A DNA stretch of 64,000 nt from an uncultured Bacteroidales bacterium (GCA_946059305.1 CAMGMU010000002.1:1-64000), one strand, 5' to 3'; numbered from the stretch's first letter, positions 18,522-28,931 are shown. The notes: generated from the letters alone by a model not told the origin. Program-made: numbers and translations.

Positions 18522-21500
18522 TTAGCGCATGCTGACGGAGAAGCGTAGGATATTCTGATCACGCATGTTGCGTAGCCAATTGTAGAGGGCGGGGGTGATG
18601 TTGACCTGATACTGTTGGCTGGTGAAATGCACGATATTCTTTCCCATTGAGTCAAATAGTAAGAATTTCAGTCTCGCTTGTGGCCAACGGATTTTGCCTC
18701 GGTTGATTCCTTTACTGTCCTTCAAGATATGCTGGTATTCCGCTGCTTGATCATCGAGTATCTGCTTCAGCATTTCGTTGAATGCTCCATCAATATTGTT
18801 CACCGGCATTTGGATGACCAGGGCTTCCACCATCTGTTCCTGCACATCTGGCAAAGGCATTACAGCCTGTAAGTGGAGCTGATACGACGCATCCTTATAT
18901 GGACGAGGTTTGAAGTAAGGACGCCCCATTCCGCGCTGCTGAATCTCACCCGAGAGCATGACGTAGGCATCTTTAATCAAAAGCGGACTGAGGTTGACGT
19001 AATCGTCGTCAAACAGGCGGAACTCATACGCACCATAATAGTCTTCCAGCGTGTAGATACCAAAGGGTTTATCGCCCTTTCCCATGCGGATTTCTACTTT
19101 GGTGATGATTCCTCCCATACGCAGACGAACGCCCTCATGCGTGGCAATCCACTCTTCAGGATTGGGCTCATCTTCGGTAGGTACATACGTGCGAAGCTTG
19201 CTCTTGGTGGGATCGGTTTTGTTTTCGTAATTATCTTTCCATTTGTCGAAATAGCGCAATTCTTCGGTTGTGATATTCCCCAATTCACGAATTTCAAACT
19301 CGTAATCATCGAGCGGATGTGCGGAGAGATAAATGCCAATCATTTCCTTCTCTTTGTTCAGGCGCTCGATACTACTCATTCGCTGACAGCGAGGCAATTC
19401 CGGCTTCTGAATTTCTACCTCAATCCCCATATCTCCGAAGAGAGAGGTCTGCAGATTAGCCTTATCCGATTGGTATCGGTTTCCGTATTTTACGATGGTA
19501 TCCAGCACCTGTTCGCCTTGCAAATTGAAAGAGAGGAGTTGCTCGCGGTAGAATTCTGGGAAGCAATCAAACGCGCCGGAAGTAGCCATACACTCGATCA
19601 CTTTCTTATTGCACGAGGAGAGCGGAATGCGCTCTACGAAATCGAAGATGCTCTTATATGGGCCTCCCTTCTTTCGTTCGCTGAGAATGACTTCCACCGC
19701 CCCTTCTCCTACACCTTTTATACCGCCCAAACCAAAGCGTATAGCTCCATCGGAAGAAACGGTAAACGTGAGCTCTGACTCGTTGATAGACGGCTCCAGC
19801 ACCTTGATTCCCATTGCGCGGCACTCTTCCATGAGCTTGGTGACTTTGCCTATATCATCCTTGGCTATGGTGAGGTTGGCAGCCATGTACTCAGAAGGGT
19901 AGTGAGCCTTGAGGTAGCCCGTTTGATAAGCCACCCATGCATAGCAGGTAGCGTGCGATTTATTGAACGCATACGAAGCGAATTTCTCCCAATCGCACCA
20001 TATTTTCTCGAGAATCTCAGGATCATGGCCGTTCTTCCTTCCGCCTTCCATGAACTTTCCCTTGAGTTCTTGCAGGATAGCCATTTGCTTTTTACCCATG
20101 GCCTTTCTGAGTTTATCTGACTCGCCTCGGGTAAAGTCCGCCAAAAGGCGTGACAGAAGCATCACCTGTTCTTGATAGACCGTAATACCATACGTGTCCT
20201 TGAGGTATTTCTCCATCACGGGTAGGTCGTAAGTAATGGGCTCCTGACCATTCTTTCGGCGGATAAACGAGGGAATATAATCCATCGGTCCGGGGCGATA
20301 GAGTGCGTTCATGGCGATGAGGTCAGGTAGCACAGTAGGTTTGAGCTCGCGCAGGTACTTCTGCATGCCGGGCGACTCAAATTGGAAGGTGGCAATGGTT
20401 TTGCCTTCTGCAAACAATTTGTAGGTGAGCTCATCGTCGATGGGAATATGGTCAATGTCAACCTCTAGTCCATTGTGCGTCTTGCGGATGTTGGATAGTG
20501 TTTCTTTGATAATGGTGAGTGTGATAAGGCCGAGAAAGTCCATTTTGATAAGCCCCACGGATTCGATGACGTGTCCATCATACTCCGTAACCATGATGTC
20601 TTCGCCGCTTTCTCGATCCTTCACGGTGGCCAGTGGAGCGAAATTCGTGAGATCATCGGCGCCAATAATCACACCGCAGGCATGTACGCCCACTTGGCGG
20701 ATGGTGTTTTCCAATTCGCCAGCATACACGAGCATTGTGCGGAGCTTTTCGTCTGTTCCGTGGAGAATACTCTTAAGCTCTTCTACGTACTTATAGCAGT
20801 TGGGCAAATTAATCTTGGGCGTTTTGCCTTTCTCATCTTTGATGTTATCAGGGAAACGATCGGGAATAGCTTCCTTGATTTTATTTACGATTGGTAAGGG
20901 TACTTGCTGCACGCGTCCCACATCAGCGATAGCTGACTTGGCTTGCATAACGCCATATGTGATGATATGCGCCACGTGAGTATGCCCATATTTTTCTGAC
21001 ACCCATTTGAGAATGCGCTCTCGGCCGACATCGTCGAAGTCCACATCGATATCTGGGAGCGAGATACGATCAGGGTTGAGGAAACGTTCGAAAAGGAGGT
21101 CGTAGGGCAGAGGGTCCACATCTGTGATGCGCAGGCAGTATGCCACCACCGATCCGGCAGCCGAACCACGGCCAGGCCCTACAGAAATGCCCATCTCTTC
21201 TCGTGCTGCTCGGATATAGTCTTGCACAATGAGGAAATAGCCGGGGAATCCCATGGTCTTCATGATATGGAGCTCAAACGTAATGCGTTCAATCTGCTCA
21301 TCTGTGAGCGTCTCACCGTAGCGATAATGCGCACCCTCCCATGCCAACTTTGCCAAATAGTCGGCTTCAAGTTTGATGCGATAGAGCTTGTCGTAACCAC
21401 CTAAACGTTGGATTTTTGCCTTTGCATCTTCATCCGATAATACGACTTCCCCTTTTTCGTTGCGCGTAAATTCGTCAAAGAGTTGCTGATGCGTGATTTT

Positions 21501-22739
21501 TTCCCGATAGGATTCTTCCGTACCGAACTCTTGAGGAATAGGAAACTTCGGCATGATGGGATCTGAATCGATATTATACACCTCTACCTTATCAGCTATC
21601 TCCTGCGTGTTGACCAGCACTTCGGGTATATCTGCAAAGATTGCCGCCATCTCCTCGGGCGATTTCAGCCACTCTTGTTTAGTATAGTGCATGCGATTCG
21701 TATCTTGCACGTTTTTGCCGGTAGAAAGACAGATCAGCTGGTCGTGGGCTTCGGCATGCTCTTCTTCTACGAAATGCGCATCGTTGGTGCAAATCACCTT
21801 TACGCCATGCTTGTTTGCCAAGTCTATCAAAATTGGATTCACCTGCTGCTGACGAATATAGACGTTTACGTCGGCATCGGGTTTGTCGGTTTGATGGCGC
21901 TGAATTTCAATATAATAGTCTTCTCCAAAGATGGATTTAAACCATTCAATCGACTCCTCTGCCTGCTCGATTTTCCCCTGCATAATCAGTTGCGGCAACT
22001 CGCCACCTAGGCAAGCTGACGAGCAGATGACGCCCTCATGATACATTGCTAGGAGCTCCTTATCAATTCGCGGACGATGGTAGAAACCCTCAATATAGGA
22101 GAGAGATACCATTTTACAGAGGTTGAAATAACCCGTTTTGTTTTTCGCAAGGAGTATCAAGTGCCATCCGGATGAATCAACAACCTGCTCTTTCCCCTCG
22201 CCATTGGTGATTTTTAGATCTTTCTCTTTGAGCTTTCTATGGCGGCGCGCACAATACGCCTCCACGCCTACGATAGGCTTGAAGGGCACATATGCAGCCG
22301 CTTGGGCTTCGAGCTGCGGCAGTTGCTCCAGCAAGAGTGGCAACTCTTTTTGCGCACGTTTGGCATCTGCAATTTTAGATTGAAAATCCTTACGATCATG
22401 CGCAGTTAGCTCAATGTCTCGCTCCACCAGTTGTCCATCAACCAATACGGACATCTGCATGTGTCCGGCAGCGAGTAAGGCTTCCCATTTGGGCAAATCT
22501 TTAATCTTATCTTCTGCTTTTTTTATAGCCTCCTGGCAATCTTTGACTTTTCCTTTCGGTTTGCCATTGATTTTCTTAGCCGTATCCAAAAATTCTTTGA
22601 TACCATACATGCAGCCATGATCGGTGAGGGCCATAGCGGTCATCCCCGTTCGTTGGCATTTAGCGATGAGGTCGGGAATTTTTGACATTCCATCAAGGAC
22701 GGAATAGTGGGAGTGAACGTGAAGATGCGTGAAATTCAT
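18522..22739 (-). CDS. dnaE: DNA polymerase III subunit alpha
   Basis: PHP domain FTHLHVHSHYSVLDG; GPGRGSAAGSVVAYCLRITDVDPLPYDLLFERFLNPDRISLPDIDVDF. Confidence 0.98.
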   Translation of the reverse strand: MNFTHLHVHSHYSVLDGMSKIPDLIAKCQRTGMTAMALTDHGCMYGIKEFLDTAKKINGKPKGKVKDCQEAIKKAEDKIKDLPKWEALLAAGHMQMSVLVDGQLVERDIELTAHDRKDFQSKIADAKRAQKELPLLLEQLPQLEAQAAAYVPFKPIVGVEAYCARRHRKLKEKDLKITNGEGKEQVVDSSGWHLILLAKNKTGYFNLCKMVSLSYIEGFYHRPRIDKELLAMYHEGVICSSACLGGELPQLIMQGKIEQAEESIEWFKSIFGEDYYIEIQRHQTDKPDADVNVYIRQQQVNPILIDLANKHGVKVICTNDAHFVEEEHAEAHDQLICLSTGKNVQDTNRMHYTKQEWLKSPEEMAAIFADIPEVLVNTQEIADKVEVYNIDSDPIMPKFPIPQEFGTEESYREKITHQQLFDEFTRNEKGEVVLSDEDAKAKIQRLGGYDKLYRIKLEADYLAKLAWEGAHYRYGETLTDEQIERITFELHIMKTMGFPGYFLIVQDYIRAAREEMGISVGPGRGSAAGSVVAYCLRITDVDPLPYDLLFERFLNPDRISLPDIDVDFDDVGRERILKWVSEKYGHTHVAHIITYGVMQAKSAIADVGRVQQVPLPIVNKIKEAIPDRFPDNIKDEKGKTPKINLPNCYKYVEELKSILHGTDEKLRTMLVYAGELENTIRQVGVHACGVIIGADDLTNFAPLATVKDRESGEDIMVTEYDGHVIESVGLIKMDFLGLITLTIIKETLSNIRKTHNGLEVDIDHIPIDDELTYKLFAEGKTIATFQFESPGMQKYLRELKPTVLPDLIAMNALYRPGPMDYIPSFIRRKNGQEPITYDLPVMEKYLKDTYGITVYQEQVMLLSRLLADFTRGESDKLRKAMGKKQMAILQELKGKFMEGGRKNGHDPEILEKIWCDWEKFASYAFNKSHATCYAWVAYQTGYLKAHYPSEYMAANLTIAKDDIGKVTKLMEECRAMGIKVLEPSINESELTFTVSSDGAIRFGLGGIKGVGEGAVEVILSERKKGGPYKSIFDFVERIPLSSCNKKVIECMATSGAFDCFPEFYREQLLSFNLQGEQVLDTIVKYGNRYQSDKANLQTSLFGDMGIEVEIQKPELPRCQRMSSIERLNKEKEMIGIYLSAHPLDDYEFEIRELGNITTEELRYFDKWKDNYENKTDPTKSKLRTYVPTEDEPNPEEWIATHEGVRLRMGGIITKVEIRMGKGDKPFGIYTLEDYYGAYEFRLFDDDYVNLSPLLIKDAYVMLSGEIQQRGMGRPYFKPRPYKDASYQLHLQAVMPLPDVQEQMVEALVIQMPVNNIDGAFNEMLKQILDDQAAEYQHILKDSKGINRGKIRWPQARLKFLLFDSMGKNIVHFTSQQYQVNITPALYNWLRNMRDQNILRFSVSMR

Positions 22740-22740
22740 A

Positions 22741-23430
22741 TTACATTATTGGAAACCAAATGAATACAGCTGCGTCCCAGAGTGCGTGAGAGAGGATGAT
22801 GGCGGGCAATCTGTTAGGTAAAAGCCAATAGAGCCCTCCCCATACAGCTCCGCAAACAAGCGCAGCCATGATAAGCATGAAGTTGAATGAGAAGAAGTGC
22901 ACGAGCGTGTAAATCATTACACCTACAAGCATAGCCCAAAAGCGGTTGTCAAGATTTAATCCCATGCATTTGCGAGGTTTACAGGGTATCCAATCAGCCA
23001 GTTTCCGCTGCACGTATGCCCGCCAGAAAATCTCCTCGGCAGGGCCGATAATAAAGAGCAAAGCCAGCGATAAGAGGAAAGGACTGAAGCCGTTTTTCAT
23101 TCCATATATAGAATCCACTTGCGCGCGCGCGAAAGATGGAAACATCCATTGGCTGAGCTTGTCTCCTACCCAAAAGACTCCCCAAAGCGCGATGGCGATA
23201 CCAATGCCGAGGAGCACGTTTCCTACAAAAAAACGCCCTTTCTTTTTGATTTCAAGAGTTTTCCACCATGGCCCTCCCCAGAGGAATGAGGCAAGGGTGA
23301 GGATAAGGGCTGAGGCCGTCATACACGCCCAAAAATTGAGATGGGGTGCTGTCCATGGTGAGAACATGAGCGTCCAAAGCGCAAAGGCGATGAGTATGTT
23401 TCCAAGGAGGGGAATGGCCGTTTTATTCAT
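22741..23430 (-). CDS. CPBP family intramembrane metalloprotease
   Basis: Start MNKTAIPLL at 23430; GPAEEIFWRAYVQRKL (EExxxR), SHALWDAAVF. Confidence 0.85.
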   Translation of the reverse strand: MNKTAIPLLGNILIAFALWTLMFSPWTAPHLNFWACMTASALILTLASFLWGGPWWKTLEIKKKGRFFVGNVLLGIGIAIALWGVFWVGDKLSQWMFPSFARAQVDSIYGMKNGFSPFLLSLALLFIIGPAEEIFWRAYVQRKLADWIPCKPRKCMGLNLDNRFWAMLVGVMIYTLVHFFSFNFMLIMAALVCGAVWGGLYWLLPNRLPAIILSHALWDAAVFIWFPIM

Positions 23431-23434
23431 GCTG

Positions 23435-24334
23435 TCAGAAGATAAATCGTGATACGATGAGGGTGAACGTGAGGAGCAGTCCGTTGATGAGTTGCAGTTG
23501 TGCAGTGCGCTCATCTAAGTTGTTCATAGCCTGTTCGTCTTTCTCGAAGAGTATAGCCTGTTTGCAACGGTTAATTACGGCCGGATAGAGCGCAAGCACC
23601 AGTGCAGTAGGGTAGGGCATGATGCCTACGCAAGCAAGGACTGTAGTCCATATTATCGGCAGAATGAGTTCGAAGCAGTAGAGGGCGATGGCGTGTTCTT
23701 TACCAAGGAGCATAGCAAAGGTGCGGATACCGGCTCTACGGTCGGTGTGGCAATCACGCGTGTTGTTGGTATGCAAAACGGCGATGGTGATGGAGGCGAA
23801 TGCAGGAACAGCCCAAAGTGCATCGATATACAGTCCCCAATCAAAGGTGGAGCGGAAAACGTTGACTGTATAAGCCGTTCCGATGGCGGGGATAATACCA
23901 TATTCAAGAAGAATGCATAGGTCGCCCATAGCATGCGATTTCATGAACGGATAGCCGATAGTAAACAGTGCGCCCAGTCCGCCAATCAAGAGCAACCAAG
24001 GGCCGGCTATATAACTGATTGCTAAGCCGTTGATCGTTGCAATCACGAGCATAACAATACCAAATATAAGCACTTGTTTGCTGCTCAAAACCCCATCGGT
24101 CAGCGTCTTGCTGCCGAACGTATCAGCAGCATCGATGCCTTTCTTATAATCATACCAATCCGACAGCAAGTTGCCTGCTGCATGGAAAAGTATAATGCCG
24201 AATACGGCCCAGATGACCATTGCCCAATCGACTCCCCAACCGCGCCAAAACAGAAAGGATGCGGTTACCAAAACCGATATGGCCGATACGGGAAATGACC
24301 ATGGACGAGTAGCAAGAAGATATTTCTTGAACAT
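23435..24334 (-). CDS. menA: UbiA prenyltransferase, probable 1,4-dihydroxy-2-naphthoate polyprenyltransferase
   Basis: NLLSDWYDYKKGID and second Asp-rich motif NNTRDCHTDRRAGIRT; ~8 TM. Confidence 0.82.
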   Translation of the reverse strand: MFKKYLLATRPWSFPVSAISVLVTASFLFWRGWGVDWAMVIWAVFGIILFHAAGNLLSDWYDYKKGIDAADTFGSKTLTDGVLSSKQVLIFGIVMLVIATINGLAISYIAGPWLLLIGGLGALFTIGYPFMKSHAMGDLCILLEYGIIPAIGTAYTVNVFRSTFDWGLYIDALWAVPAFASITIAVLHTNNTRDCHTDRRAGIRTFAMLLGKEHAIALYCFELILPIIWTTVLACVGIMPYPTALVLALYPAVINRCKQAILFEKDEQAMNNLDERTAQLQLINGLLLTFTLIVSRFIF

Positions 24335-24379
24335 AATTACCGTTAGCCTAAAAGATGGATTACTTGTGATTAGTAATGC

Positions 24380-25579
24380 TTATTTGATACCGAGTTTCTT
24401 AAGAATATCCTTCGGTACGGCCGACTTATGAACGGTGATATCGTTGGTCTTATACGCCATATAGGAGCGACTAACGTACCAAATGCCCTTGTAATTGGAC
24501 TTTTGCGTTCCCCAAGAATTCTTTACCATATAGTATCGTTTGCCGTTTTGGTCTTTGGCTATGCCGAAAATCTGCATTCCATGATCGTCTTGCGTTTCCC
24601 AATTATCATATGCTTTCTGACGCATCTCTTGGGTTATTTCCATTTCAGGAAGGGGCTTCTTGGTAAGCTCTTCTCGTCGGTCAGTTTCGCTCATTCCTAG
24701 CCATTTGGCCATATCACTCCCCGTAAGGTCTGCCCCTTGATCGGCATCGGGCATTACACCAATTCCCTTGCGGGTGAATCCCACTTCGCTCACGTCAGCT
24801 CCCCATGCCATCGTATAGCCGCCATCAATGGCAGCATCCATCACGCGCATGAGCTCATCAAGCGGCAGGTTGTATGCTTGATGCATGCGCCAGTTGTCGG
24901 GCACTTCTACCGCAAACGATTTATAAAAAGGATGATGGGTGTAAGACGTGAAAGTGATATAATCATCTTCTTTCAAGCCCAGATACTCCACGAAACTGCG
25001 CGGAGTATATTCTTTGCCTTCATATACAAACGACTCCGGACGCTGACCAATATATGCATCCCAAATGGACTGAAACGCATTTTTCCACACGGGCGATAGT
25101 TTCTTTAATCCACTACTTGTCAATGCGTTAAGGAAAGCGCGAGTCACTTTGTCTACCTCGTTGTGATTAGGCAACGTATCGCCATAGAGAATACCGGGCA
25201 TGGCTTCTTGCGGGCAGAGACCGTAGTTCTCCATACAATAAATCACATCGTAGATATTTCCGCCGGGAGCATAGCTGGTGCCCTCTCCATATTGGCGAAC
25301 GAAATAAGTAGCGCGATCCATCATCGTGTGACTGACTACAAACATCTCGCTCAAGTCAAGTTCGATTCCTTTCATGCGGAGCACTTCGCTCTCCAAAAAG
25401 GCGAGTCCCGAGAAGCACCAGCATGTGCTGCTTCTGTTTTGATTCTTCACGCTTGTTATGGGGTTCGACTTTACGACTTCAAACTTGAAGCCCTCGGTAG
25501 TGTCGGCTTTTTCTGTTTCTTGTGCTTGCGCATGTAATGCGAGAGTGCATGCGGCTGCTAGGAAAAATAGTTTTTTCAT
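24380..25579 (-). CDS. C1 family peptidase (aminopeptidase C / bleomycin-hydrolase-like), secreted
   Basis: Signal peptide; NQNRSSTCWCFSGLAFLESE (Cys), DDHGMQIFG (His), MVKNSWG (Asn). Confidence 0.92.
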   Translation of the reverse strand: MKKLFFLAAACTLALHAQAQETEKADTTEGFKFEVVKSNPITSVKNQNRSSTCWCFSGLAFLESEVLRMKGIELDLSEMFVVSHTMMDRATYFVRQYGEGTSYAPGGNIYDVIYCMENYGLCPQEAMPGILYGDTLPNHNEVDKVTRAFLNALTSSGLKKLSPVWKNAFQSIWDAYIGQRPESFVYEGKEYTPRSFVEYLGLKEDDYITFTSYTHHPFYKSFAVEVPDNWRMHQAYNLPLDELMRVMDAAIDGGYTMAWGADVSEVGFTRKGIGVMPDADQGADLTGSDMAKWLGMSETDRREELTKKPLPEMEITQEMRQKAYDNWETQDDHGMQIFGIAKDQNGKRYYMVKNSWGTQKSNYKGIWYVSRSYMAYKTNDITVHKSAVPKDILKKLGIK

Positions 25580-25602
25580 AATAGTGAATCTTGTATGAGT
25601 TA

Positions 25603-26709
25603 TTAATCTGGGAATTCCATAAGATAAGCTTTAATAAACGCGTCAATGTCGCCATCCATTACTGCATCCACATTGCTGGTTTGGTAATTGGTGCGATGAT
25701 CTTTTACTCTACGATCATCAAATACATACGAGCGAATCTGACTTCCCCATTCGATTTTTTTCTTCCCTGCTTCGATTTTTGCAGAAGCTTGCCGGCGTTT
25801 TTCTAACTCCAATTCATAGAGTTGCGAACGAAGGTGGCGAAGCGCATTCTCGCGGTTCTTAGGTTGGTCACGCGTTTCCGTATTTTCAATAACGATTTCA
25901 TCGTCTAAACCCGTAAGCGGATTCTTGAATTTATAGTGCAATCTTACACCAGACTCCACTTTGTTGACGTTCTGTCCGCCAGCACCAGAGCTTCGGAACG
26001 TATCCCAAGAAAGGCCTGCAGGATTGACTTCAATCTCAATGGTATCATCGATAAGAGGCACTACAAAAACGGAAGAGAAACTGGTCATTCGTTTGCCTTG
26101 CGCGTTATAGGGACTTACTCGTACCAAGCGGTGAACGCCATTCTCCGATTTGAGATAACCATATGCCATCTCGCCCTCTACGTTGAAGGTGACGGTCTTG
26201 ATGCCGGCAGCATCACCTTCCTGAAGATTGGTGATGGTCGTCTTATAACCATGTTTTTCGCAGTAGCGCTGATACATGCGCATGAGTTGCTCTGCCCAAT
26301 CTTGGGCTTCCGTACCACCTGCTCCTGCTACAATCTTAAGCACGGCCGGCATCTGATCTTCTTCATGAGAGAGCATATTTTTCATTTCAAGCGCTTCTAC
26401 TTCACTGAGAGCATGCGAATATGCAGCATCTACTTCGGTTTCCTCTACGATTTCTTCACGGAAATATTCGAGGGCCAATTCGAGTTCTTCTGTGGCTTTT
26501 CTTACGCCTTCGTAACCTTCAATCCACGACTTGATTTGCTTCACTTTGCGCATTTGTTTTTCGGCTTCTTTGGGGTCATCCCAAAAGCCTGGAGCTTGTG
26601 TATGTAGTTCCTCTTCTTCCAGTTGAATGCGCTTTTCGTCGATTTGAAGATATTGCTTTAGTTTGTCTGCACGATCTTGTACGTCTTTAAGTTGTTCGGT
26701 TGTTATCAT
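25603..26709 (-). CDS. prfB: Peptide chain release factor 2
   Basis: GGQ motif RSSGAGGQNVNKVESGVRLHY; EEEELHTQAPGFWDDPKEAE; 368 aa continuous. Confidence 0.97.
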   Translation of the reverse strand: MITTEQLKDVQDRADKLKQYLQIDEKRIQLEEEELHTQAPGFWDDPKEAEKQMRKVKQIKSWIEGYEGVRKATEELELALEYFREEIVEETEVDAAYSHALSEVEALEMKNMLSHEEDQMPAVLKIVAGAGGTEAQDWAEQLMRMYQRYCEKHGYKTTITNLQEGDAAGIKTVTFNVEGEMAYGYLKSENGVHRLVRVSPYNAQGKRMTSFSSVFVVPLIDDTIEIEVNPAGLSWDTFRSSGAGGQNVNKVESGVRLHYKFKNPLTGLDDEIVIENTETRDQPKNRENALRHLRSQLYELELEKRRQASAKIEAGKKKIEWGSQIRSYVFDDRRVKDHRTNYQTSNVDAVMDGDIDAFIKAYLMEFPD

Positions 26710-26741
26710 ATCGTTGTGATGTCAAATATTTTGGATGAGAA

Positions 26742-28931
26742 TTATTCGATAATTTGTCCTAAAACGCTGTATTTTCTGCCATCCGCACCGATGATAATCA
26801 ATCGTCCGTTATGGAAGATTTTGGTAGCACGTTGGATGGAATTGTTGGTTACATTGGTGGATGGTTCCTCCTCTTCCGGTTGCCGAGGCTGCATGTTGAG
26901 TAGGTAGTATATCCCGTTGAGTATCAGTTGTTTACCATCATCCGTAAGGTTGGCGGTACTGTATTCCGAAACGCCAATCATCAGCATGGGTTCGGTCAGC
27001 GTAAGACCGTTCATATTGGCTCCTATAGGCATCTCTGCAACCGTAGATGCGGAGGTTTTTGAAACTGGTGAAGCCAATGTGGTGATTCCCGTGCAGTTGC
27101 TCCACGGATCCATGGCCGTTACGGCATAGGAGGTGCAGCTGGAGAAGAGCTGCAGCTGGTTGTTGGATAGGGTCAATCCGCTGAAGATGGGGTGCGTTGC
27201 ATCGGCAACGCTGATGCTCAAGTCGGTGGTATTGATAGCTGTTCCCCAATTCCATACGGAGGGTTTGAAAAGCCAAGGTTTGAGTACCAATATGGGTTTG
27301 TTGTAACCCTTGAGCGGCGAGAATCCGGCAGCATCGGACTTCGGTGCAGGACCTATTACGAGCAGGTCGTAACTCGAATAATCAACCTGTGCATCACGTG
27401 CATCGCGCACTTGGATGCCAATAGAGTCAGCGCGGAGGAGATAATGGAGCAAAGCTACATCTTCTTGGCTGCCAGGGATGGTAATGAATGCCACTTTGCG
27501 GAATCCATCGGGAATGGTATCCAATCCGGTAATAGGACCTTCGGTAGTGTCTGGCTCTTCGGGGTCGGGGATTACGAGGTTGCCATCGCTCTCATAACAT
27601 CCTAAATCAGGCGCAGTATTGCAGAAGGGGAGACTGACGTTGACGCCCGCATCGATGAGCGAACTATTTGTTTGCAGGCGCATAAGCGGAGTGATAGCGA
27701 GTTCGCCATCTGCCTGACGGGGATACAACGTGAGGCTGGTATCCATGGATTGGAAGTCGGCTGCCGTGCATGAGAAGCCTGCTGACCAACTGTTATGATC
27801 GTTAGCCACCACCCTCTGTACGGTCAGCTGATTCTCGCTCAACGAACTAATGCTCACGCAATTACGAATATACAGCGTACCACATTCGGTATTGTAGAAA
27901 CCATAGTTTTGGCCATTGAGCAGAGCGGTATTGTTGTACACTTTCATTACACCTCCATCCGAGTTCTGGTCAAATCCCTTCACGGTATTACCGATGGAAA
28001 GGCAATGGTGAATCAAAACGTTATGAGCCGTTTTGGCGCCACCCAATTTAAAACCATTGCCGTTGCCGAGATTCGGATATTGTGCCATAGTGATGGTGAT
28101 GGTATTGCCATATCGGTCTGTAATGGTGGTGCCATTTCGGTTGTCAAACCAGCTGCGATCAGTGTTATAGCGCGGGTGATTGGTCATGTTATATGAAGTA
28201 GGACCATTTTGAAAGCAGATACAGTCTTCGATGATGGTCTCATTACCATCCGTGACGCGCTGGTAGAAGTCCCAACCATCATCGGAATTATTCCATGCGC
28301 GGCAGCCTACATAATGGTTTCCGGGACCGGTGAACTGCTTATCTGCAAACCCATCGGCATTGCCGCCAAAATCAGCCAGTTCTTCGCCATTTTCACCCGT
28401 TCGCATCTGTTTATAATCAAAATTATCGTGCGAATCTACGTTCTTGATGAGATTATTTCCGCCCTTTTTCATTTGGCAGCCGGTATCAGAAGAACCATAG
28501 ATATCGAGCCGTTCAAAAGTGCAATAACTGCCCTCGTTGTAGAGGTTATTTTTTCCCGAATAGCGAAGCGTGAGGTCTTTGATATGGATATACCGATTAT
28601 TTGTTGTTAGCTGTAATCCTCGCGTTCCGTAAGAGGTGGTGCGGAAATCCAGAATAGCCAATTCTCCGGGGTAACCGGAAATAACGATATTGGCTGTAGC
28701 ATTACCCGACATAGAGGGCAGTTTGGTGTTCCCGAGGTCGTATTGTCCGCCAAGGAGATAGAGGGTGTCACCGGGCAAAGACAATTTTTTCAAACCTTCA
28801 GAAAAAGAACATGGGGTGGCGTACGAATTACCATTGCCGTTGCCATTGGGAGAGGCGTAATAAGTAGATGCATAAGCTAAGGGAGAGAGAGCTAATGCGA
28901 GTGCGAAAAAGATTGTTTTTATATGTTTCAT
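26742..28931 (-). CDS. Secreted PL9-like pectate lyase / right-handed beta-helix protein with C-terminal Rossmann-like domain and sorting-like tag
   Basis: Signal peptide; GNADGFADKQFTGPGNHYVGCRAWNNSDDGWDFYQ (PL9-type signature); C-terminal KIFHNGRLIIIGADGRKYSVLGQIIE. Confidence 0.8.
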   Translation of the reverse strand: MKHIKTIFFALALALSPLAYASTYYASPNGNGNGNSYATPCSFSEGLKKLSLPGDTLYLLGGQYDLGNTKLPSMSGNATANIVISGYPGELAILDFRTTSYGTRGLQLTTNNRYIHIKDLTLRYSGKNNLYNEGSYCTFERLDIYGSSDTGCQMKKGGNNLIKNVDSHDNFDYKQMRTGENGEELADFGGNADGFADKQFTGPGNHYVGCRAWNNSDDGWDFYQRVTDGNETIIEDCICFQNGPTSYNMTNHPRYNTDRSWFDNRNGTTITDRYGNTITITMAQYPNLGNGNGFKLGGAKTAHNVLIHHCLSIGNTVKGFDQNSDGGVMKVYNNTALLNGQNYGFYNTECGTLYIRNCVSISSLSENQLTVQRVVANDHNSWSAGFSCTAADFQSMDTSLTLYPRQADGELAITPLMRLQTNSSLIDAGVNVSLPFCNTAPDLGCYESDGNLVIPDPEEPDTTEGPITGLDTIPDGFRKVAFITIPGSQEDVALLHYLLRADSIGIQVRDARDAQVDYSSYDLLVIGPAPKSDAAGFSPLKGYNKPILVLKPWLFKPSVWNWGTAINTTDLSISVADATHPIFSGLTLSNNQLQLFSSCTSYAVTAMDPWSNCTGITTLASPVSKTSASTVAEMPIGANMNGLTLTEPMLMIGVSEYSTANLTDDGKQLILNGIYYLLNMQPRQPEEEEPSTNVTNNSIQRATKIFHNGRLIIIGADGRKYSVLGQIIE

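Noticed and set aside
18873-19778. 301-aa plus ORF inside dnaE
   Set aside because: Antisense to a clear dnaE; no recognisable motifs
25603-26709. Programmed +1 frameshift in prfB
   Set aside because: The prfB frame is continuous through the N-terminal region with no in-frame UGA, so no frameshift is needed
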